DNA of 64,000 bases from Acinetobacter pittii (GTDB taxonomy: Bacteria; Pseudomonadota; Gammaproteobacteria; Pseudomonadales; Moraxellaceae), in the NCBI RefSeq assembly GCF_034064985.1, contig NZ_CP139249.1:2542001-2606000 (forward strand). Direction: 5' to 3'. Made by a program: the position numbers and the translations under genes. A model generated the notes under the pieces. The model saw nothing but the letters and a program-made list of their open reading frames with translations, was not told where the DNA came from and searched no databases. Below are positions 59,031 through 64,000 of this stretch, piece by piece (positions within the stretch are counted from its first letter, which is position 1; each line of letters begins with the position of its first letter).

Positions 59031-62000
59031 TTAAAGGGTTTGTAGAATTTTCCCTCCGTTAATCAGTTGAGTTGTTAGAGGTGCCACCCCAACAATTGCA
59101 GGTCCACCCGGCCCCGGCTGACCTTCAGTTGTGCCATGGTATTTCCAGTTCCATGTTCCATCATTGGTGGACTTGGTGCCACGTTCGCCCCAGTTTCCAC
59201 CATCCCCAGAAAGGGGTGAACCATAGCGTTCATTCTGCGTTCGATAACCCTTCCCGGGTACCGAAGCTTCAGCATCAGTGATTTTCATAACCAATAAATA
59301 ACTCTCCAGATAGAGGCGATAATCTTGTGAGTCATTTGAAATCGGCTGTCCAGTCATGACCCGACCAAATGGTGCACCAGCCCCACCGGGAATTCCCTGA
59401 ACCCCATAAGATGATCCAGTGTAAATACCACTTGGTGTTGCTCCACCACCTGAACCGCCTCGAGCTAACGTCCCGCCATCGATAATCAGGTTTAGTTTGC
59501 TGTGTCGATTCAATAAACCTGGTGCTCCCTGAAAACCATCACGCCGGGTTTTGGTAAAATTGAAGTCTGAATCTTTCTCCCAATCTCCGTAAGCTAGATG
59601 TGGCAACCCGCCATCTCCACCACGTCCAACTACAGCACCTTTAATCGTCAGATTCACCACCAGATCAGGTGGAAACTCACCAGTATCAATAGCAGGTAAT
59701 TCTGATGCAGCTGGAACGATATACTCTCGTTTTGGAGGACTAGAGTTGTAGTCAAATTTATAGACAAATCTGGTCTCAGGTCGGTAAGAACTCGAACTTG
59801 AAACCAGCGCACCAGCTTCAACTACAAAACTGATTTCTCCAGTTGTTGGCAAATCCCCTCTTTGCATCTGATATAAACGTGCCAGATTAATATCCAGCTG
59901 GTCATATCGAATGTAAATCGGTGAATCATCAACCGGCACATCAATAAAGTCCTTGTCATTGAGGTAATAACGTTCATCGTAATTAATTGCAGTAATGGTA
60001 TTAGAGAACTGGTCAGCCGGTTCTCTTTTTGCAACCAGATAAGGCAGTGAGCCTTTGGTATCGTCATTAACTACGGTGTAGATAGTATTCACAAAGTCAT
60101 CGGGACTAAGCTTTAAGGCCCCGTTCGGTAAACGCCCTAAAACTACTTTGTTCTTGGCTGAACCCGGCGTAACGGGAATCAGGTCCACGGTACCATCCCC
60201 CATTTGCAAATAAATCACATAACTCTTGCCTGCAATGAAATCGACATCATGGCTTAGGGTGAGAATTAAACCTTCTTGCTGTACCACCTCGCCGCTTTGA
60301 TGAATACCATTGCGATAATCAGCTACAGCGATCCGGTCACGTAAAACCAATAATTCTGATTCAGGTGCTGCATCAAAGGTAATGGATTTACGTTGGAACC
60401 GAAGCTTGTTCCAAAGCCGGTACGCATTAAAATGAGCTTGCCACTTGTTACGCACACCTACAGATTTCACCTCTTTGGGGTTCTTGGCCCCTTTATCCGG
60501 TAGATAGATATTTATGCGGGTGTCGTCGGCAGGATCCGTATATTCATAAATCAATCCATCATAGTCATCCATTACACCAAAGGTCAGATCATGCTTATAA
60601 CTATCCGGAATGATATTCCTGAAGTTAAATAGCATTACCGAGTTATCAGTTGGACGTTCAAAATAAAGCTTGAGCTTATTATTTTGACGATATGCAGTAC
60701 AAAACACTGCATCACAAAGATTGGTAACCAGCTCTTCAAAAGATAGGTTTGTATCATCAATAGTGGTGCAGAACTCTGCCGCTAGTGGAGTACCAAAATA
60801 ATCAACTACATCGTTATAAGTCCGGTAAATGTTTTCCAGATCAATCTCATCGATCGTACGGCGCCCAATCTTGTCATCAAGTGCCATAGATACCAAAGCA
60901 TCAGCAAAACTCGATGTTGGGAATAGCTCTGTCGTCATTGCTCCATTTTTATAAGTCGGCAACATTCGCTGAAGATCGAAATTGATCTTACGGGACTTGA
61001 CAGATAAAGCTCCAGTGGTTGCATAAGTACGCGCACGAAAAACCGTTTCATGCTCATACACTGTGCTTTGTAAAGGATAAGCACCGTAAAGCGCCTGCCA
61101 CTTTACTTCATCTACTACTGTTGTAACTGCCGGAGTCGGAGTTAAACGGCGTGCACGGACACTACAGCGTCCCTGAAATGTCACCATATCCAGCGTTGCA
61201 CCAACGGTCTGACGTGACTTTGCCGAGCCTTTCAAAATGATCTGCTTCAGCATTGGATTACCAATAGCTGCACCAGATTCATTAACCGGGGTTACTTCAA
61301 CTTCAATCGTGACATTAACAGCGCCCTGATTTCCGCCTGCAGAAACGGTATAAAGTCCATTGGTGGCCACAAAGTTACATAGCACCCGACTACGTTCAAT
61401 ATTGTCCAAAATGAATGGACCAATCCACTTCTCTCCAATAGATGAAAGCTTTGGAGATAAAGCACTAGTTTGCTGATTTGATAATTCCCTTAGCTTTAAC
61501 CAATTTGGATTAACTGCTGCTGGATTAGATAAAGCCATCCGATCATCAGCTACCGATAAAACGCTGTAAGTGCCGTTTAAATCATAAGTCTGGCCATTAA
61601 ACGTGAATGAGGCATTGGTGATTTCTACCCGGTCATTACTTACAAACTTAGTGGTTAAATCCGTATTGTTTGTAGATGCCCGCAGGATCTCATTAGGATA
61701 TGCAAAAAGAAGATAGTTGGTACCTTCCAAGCTTTGTGTATCAGCTGGACGGAGAACTTGGCCATTAACAGAAGTTTGATGCTGAACCGTTAGTGGCGGC
61801 GTGGTAATTTCGGTACCAAGCGAGAAATATGGCTCACCCGAGACAATATCAACGCCTGGTCGATAGACTTCTACCGATGCACCGGCAATATCGACAATAT
61901 TGGTTTCACCGTCATATGCACCGTTAATTTTATAGTGACCACGACCAATACAACCGACAACGTGTTCAACTTCAACGTTATTTTCATAAACTTTGTAAGG

Positions 62001-62477
62001 CACTGCGATTAGGTCGGGTGTGTTCCACCCGGCTCCATAGTTATCAGCAATCCGGCCATTTACACGAGTTTTATTTTCACGATTGGATAATTCGTTATTT
62101 GCAGATGAAGACTGGTTGTTATTTTGGTTTGTTTGTGTAATTGAAGGTACTGGCATTAATAATGCAACTGCCACCCCCACAACCAATGAGATAATAGCAG
62201 CCCATGCAGCTGCACCAAGCTCAATACCTTTAGGATTCTCAATTACGATAAAAGTACCTGGTAAGAAATCAAGCTGCTTTAACTCATATGCATTTTTCGG
62301 CGTGACTTCATTCGCAAATGAAATTTCGGCATGATCCATATTACTTGTCGTATGGAAAATACGGACATGTTCAGGCATATAATCATATTTTGAAGTAAGC
62401 CATTGTCCGATGGTTTGAGCCTGCTCAATCGTCTTTTCTTCAGACAAAGCATCTTTTTTATAAATAATCTTAATCAT
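59031..62477 (-). CDS. J-like tail-tip/host-specificity protein with Gly-rich end
   Basis: 1148 residues. An N-terminal beta-rich part is followed by a TM-like helix (about 90-112, AAAWAAIISLVVGVAVALLM), as in lambda gpI-type proteins. The gpJ-like core follows, with RVNGRIADNYG near 140 and Ig-like strands. The last about 200 residues are packed with Gly-rich turns (GRGGDGG, GGTLARGGSGGG, GQPGPGGPAIVG), probably the receptor-binding adhesin. It starts within the end of the NlpC/P60 gene. Confidence 0.85.
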   Translation of the reverse strand: MIKIIYKKDALSEEKTIEQAQTIGQWLTSKYDYMPEHVRIFHTTSNMDHAEISFANEVTPKNAYELKQLDFLPGTFIVIENPKGIELGAAAWAAIISLVVGVAVALLMPVPSITQTNQNNNQSSSANNELSNRENKTRVNGRIADNYGAGWNTPDLIAVPYKVYENNVEVEHVVGCIGRGHYKINGAYDGETNIVDIAGASVEVYRPGVDIVSGEPYFSLGTEITTPPLTVQHQTSVNGQVLRPADTQSLEGTNYLLFAYPNEILRASTNNTDLTTKFVSNDRVEITNASFTFNGQTYDLNGTYSVLSVADDRMALSNPAAVNPNWLKLRELSNQQTSALSPKLSSIGEKWIGPFILDNIERSRVLCNFVATNGLYTVSAGGNQGAVNVTIEVEVTPVNESGAAIGNPMLKQIILKGSAKSRQTVGATLDMVTFQGRCSVRARRLTPTPAVTTVVDEVKWQALYGAYPLQSTVYEHETVFRARTYATTGALSVKSRKINFDLQRMLPTYKNGAMTTELFPTSSFADALVSMALDDKIGRRTIDEIDLENIYRTYNDVVDYFGTPLAAEFCTTIDDTNLSFEELVTNLCDAVFCTAYRQNNKLKLYFERPTDNSVMLFNFRNIIPDSYKHDLTFGVMDDYDGLIYEYTDPADDTRINIYLPDKGAKNPKEVKSVGVRNKWQAHFNAYRLWNKLRFQRKSITFDAAPESELLVLRDRIAVADYRNGIHQSGEVVQQEGLILTLSHDVDFIAGKSYVIYLQMGDGTVDLIPVTPGSAKNKVVLGRLPNGALKLSPDDFVNTIYTVVNDDTKGSLPYLVAKREPADQFSNTITAINYDERYYLNDKDFIDVPVDDSPIYIRYDQLDINLARLYQMQRGDLPTTGEISFVVEAGALVSSSSSYRPETRFVYKFDYNSSPPKREYIVPAASELPAIDTGEFPPDLVVNLTIKGAVVGRGGDGGLPHLAYGDWEKDSDFNFTKTRRDGFQGAPGLLNRHSKLNLIIDGGTLARGGSGGGATPSGIYTGSSYGVQGIPGGAGAPFGRVMTGQPISNDSQDYRLYLESYLLVMKITDAEASVPGKGYRTQNERYGSPLSGDGGNWGERGTKSTNDGTWNWKYHGTTEGQPGPGGPAIVGVAPLTTQLINGGKILQTL

Positions 62478-62832
62478 AGTAACTGACCCGACTAAAACCC
62501 ATTGCCTTGATCACTTCTTCGGATAAAAAAGTAACTCCGCCTTCCATCAAATGTAGAACACGGCCCAAACGAAAAAGCCCCACATGTGGGGGCTTGTTTC
62601 GGTATCTCGAGTGAAAGGCGACTATGCAGCCTTCCTTGGGCATGGGCAGTGGATTTAAAAGTTTTAACCTTGATGGTAGAAATACCTTTTCTTTAATAGG
62701 CTTCATAAAAAATTCAAGTGCTTCCGCCCGGTCTATTCCATATAGATCCAATGCAGCTTCATGAGCAAAATGAACACAGTTGTAGTTTTCCTCGTCATAT
62801 TGTCTATCAAGCAAATGATCATGACTTTTCAT
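62470..62832 (-). CDS. Tail-tip NlpC/P60-type peptidase (gpK-like)
   Basis: 120 residues. Catalytic Cys19 in YNCVHFAHE and His in KPPHVGLF give the NlpC/P60-like pair; GCIVAFHSR precedes the His. It resembles the peptidase half of lambda gpK, used to cut the cell wall during entry. Overlaps both neighbours by four to eight bases. Confidence 0.72.
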   Translation of the reverse strand: MKSHDHLLDRQYDEENYNCVHFAHEAALDLYGIDRAEALEFFMKPIKEKVFLPSRLKLLNPLPMPKEGCIVAFHSRYRNKPPHVGLFRLGRVLHLMEGGVTFLSEEVIKAMGFSRVSYYD

Positions 62833-63335
62833 ATAGCCCCCTTGAGACCAGTAAAGCGGTCTAGTGCAAAGATATCTCCAGTTTTAGCGGTATTTAATCG
62901 TGGAGATTCAGCTTTGAACGTCACAGCTTTATGGTTCATTGAAACACCGGCGAGTTGTAAGCCAAGCAGATAATGCATTGGTGTATTTAAATTATCTGAA
63001 CTATAAAGCCGATAATTAACTGTTGGTTTTACATCCGGAAATTGACCTTCTATTACCCGTTCAAACTCATCCGGCAAAATATCACCAAGACCTGAAATAG
63101 AGACTGTTAAAGTCTGGTCTAGATCGCCCAGCATTCCGGATCTTTGAATTGTCATAGGCAGGTATTCATAAAGCACCTGCCCTTCACCTTCATTGTGCTG
63201 AACATACACCCCACGATCATCATTACGGACTACCCGGTAAGTATTCATAAAAGAAGGGTGTGAGAGTTCAATACATTCCAGTTGATAAACATCAACTTTT
63301 CGATTGAAAAAGAATTCGGCATATTCGTTATCCAT
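62829..63335 (-). CDS. Phage tail protein, DUF1833-like
   Basis: 168 residues from the ATG at 63335, which shares a base with the preceding TGA stop (TGATG) and follows GGGAGG. Begins MDNEYAEFFFNRKVDV. The middle part LTVSISGLGDILPDEFE and TVNYRLYSSDNLN matches the DUF1833 tail proteins found next to gpK-like genes. Structural role in the tail tip. Confidence 0.7.
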   Translation of the reverse strand: MDNEYAEFFFNRKVDVYQLECIELSHPSFMNTYRVVRNDDRGVYVQHNEGEGQVLYEYLPMTIQRSGMLGDLDQTLTVSISGLGDILPDEFERVIEGQFPDVKPTVNYRLYSSDNLNTPMHYLLGLQLAGVSMNHKAVTFKAESPRLNTAKTGDIFALDRFTGLKGAI

Positions 63336-63733
63336 CAGACCTCCCAATCTTTAATTAATGCTATATCTGCAGCAAGGTTAGGCTGGTTTTGAACAACTTC
63401 GAGTTGTGCATTTACCCGGTAAAGGTTGCCATTCACCTCATTGGTCTTGAACGAGTTCGGAATGAAGTTACACAGGTATTGCTGACGTGTTCCCTGATCA
63501 ATCACCAGATCCGCATAAAACGAAGCTGGCTTATTCTGGTAGACACGCCAGAAAGCCATCATTTTGTTGAAATCAGTTTTGCTTAAATTCCAGTTCACAT
63601 CGACAATATGGCTATTACGTTTTACATCGATGTAATAGCGTCCACGTCCTCCATCCATCTGCTGACGCTTAACATCATCACCCGGTGTTACGCCATAGCC
63701 GCTGGTCTGAGGATTTAGCTTTAACTTGTACAT
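63335..63733 (-). CDS. Minor tail protein (gpM-like position)
   Basis: 132 residues, beta-rich, with SGYGVTPGDDVKRQQMDGGR and the strand pair VDVNWNLSKTDFNKMMAFWR. By order (before DUF1833 and NlpC/P60 genes) it stands where siphophages encode the gpM-type minor tail protein. Family not recognised with certainty. Confidence 0.6.
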   Translation of the reverse strand: MYKLKLNPQTSGYGVTPGDDVKRQQMDGGRGRYYIDVKRNSHIVDVNWNLSKTDFNKMMAFWRVYQNKPASFYADLVIDQGTRQQYLCNFIPNSFKTNEVNGNLYRVNAQLEVVQNQPNLAADIALIKDWEV

Positions 63734-63745
63734 AACTTTCCTTCA

Positions 63746-63776
63746 GGTAATAAAAAACCACCTCAAAGGGTGGTTT
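63746..63776 (-). terminator. Terminator upstream of the minor tail gene
   Basis: AACCACC and GGTGGTT stem, then TTTTTTATTACCTGAAGGA on the minus strand leading into the ribosome site. Confidence 0.72.
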
Positions 63777-63825
63777 GATAAAATAAGGTTTAGATATTTA
63801 AATTAATTACAAAAACGATTTAACA

Positions 63826-64000
63826 TTAAGAAATCGATTTAATAATAGTTTCTTTACCATCTTCAAAAATATCTTTCACTATAAACTTGCAGTAGGATCT
63901 ATCTTGAGATGGTTCAGTCAGTAAAGCTGGATTCACCAAATCTTTGATCTGTTTGAAACGGATCAATTCATAATTTCCATTTCTTTCCAACTGATAGTCC
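63826..64000 (-). CDS. C-terminal end of a phage gene cut by the window edge
   Basis: About 58 residues in frame up to the right edge, with segments NYELIRFKQIKDLVNPALL and KFIVKDIFEDGKETIIKSIS before the stop at 63826. It lies just before tail-tip genes; family not recognised. Confidence 0.55.
   Translation of the reverse strand, partial: DYQLERNGNYELIRFKQIKDLVNPALLTEPSQDRSYCKFIVKDIFEDGKETIIKSIS

Larger units (their letters stand above)
50682..64000. mobile_element. Prophage, left part (continues beyond window)
   Basis: From the lysC junction to the right edge all recognisable genes are phage or phage cargo: a P4-type integrase, relics of a contractile-tail module, cargo genes, a lysis cassette and a siphophage tail-tip module. 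The right end and attR are not in the window. Confidence 0.9.

Overview
The window looks like chromosome from the Acinetobacter calcoaceticus-baumannii group. It is low in GC, it carries the benM/benABCDE/benK/benP aromatic cluster of Acinetobacter, and it has gammaproteobacterial synteny blocks such as pyrB-pyrC', purA-hisZ and alaS followed by the start of lysC. This assignment rests on remembered family sequences and gene order; no database search was run. No rRNA, tRNA or CRISPR array was seen.

Region 1 (1-11.2 kb): a copper-export pair, copA (cut by the window edge just before its CPC motif) and copZ. They diverge from two promoters with CueR/MerR-type 19-bp spacers. Next is a complete benzoate unit: the LysR regulator benM, diverging from benABC (dioxygenase), benD (diol dehydrogenase), benE and benK (uptake) and benP (OprD-type porin).

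Region 2 (11.2-50.6 kb): ordinary core genome. It holds a KAS III-like synthase, hrpA, the peroxidase pair ahpC/ahpF (separated by three small genes), GSTs, an ExeM/NucH-type secreted nuclease, trmB, an OmpA-family protein, pyrB with a pseudo-dihydroorotase, rlmKL, clpB with a heat-shock promoter, an M23 peptidase, an OsmC protein, a Vfr/CRP regulator, an aldo/keto reductase, an M48 lipoprotein, purA-hisZ, an epd-like dehydrogenase and alaS. Two related inverted-repeat elements, one about 63 bp and one about 296 bp, lie at 12.4 kb and 39.0 kb.

Region 3 (50.66-64 kb and beyond): the end of a prophage. The seven-codon start of lysC is present after alaS and is then replaced by foreign DNA. It is followed by integrase arm-type repeats and a P4-type tyrosine integrase, so the phage appears to have inserted into the 5' end of lysC. 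Next to the integrase lie decayed pieces of a contractile-phage tail module (baseplate plug, frameshifted Dit-like protein, probable tape-measure C-terminus). These flank a cargo block with a TPR protein plus a HEPN-domain protein behind an 18-bp perfect palindrome, a DUF4282 membrane protein and a 55-aa ORF. A second cargo block on the opposite strand encodes a 41-aa peptide and two related two-TM proteins. From 57 kb on, a siphophage lysis and tail-tip module runs leftward: small lipoprotein, DUF6527, GH108 endolysin, small TM protein, holin-like protein, J-like tail protein, NlpC/P60 protein, DUF1833-like protein and minor tail protein. Several of these genes have a terminator hairpin directly in front of the ribosome binding site.

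The most promising undescribed material is the TPR-HEPN pair with its palindromic operator, the tandem two-TM proteins with their coupled micro-ORF, and the lysC integration site.
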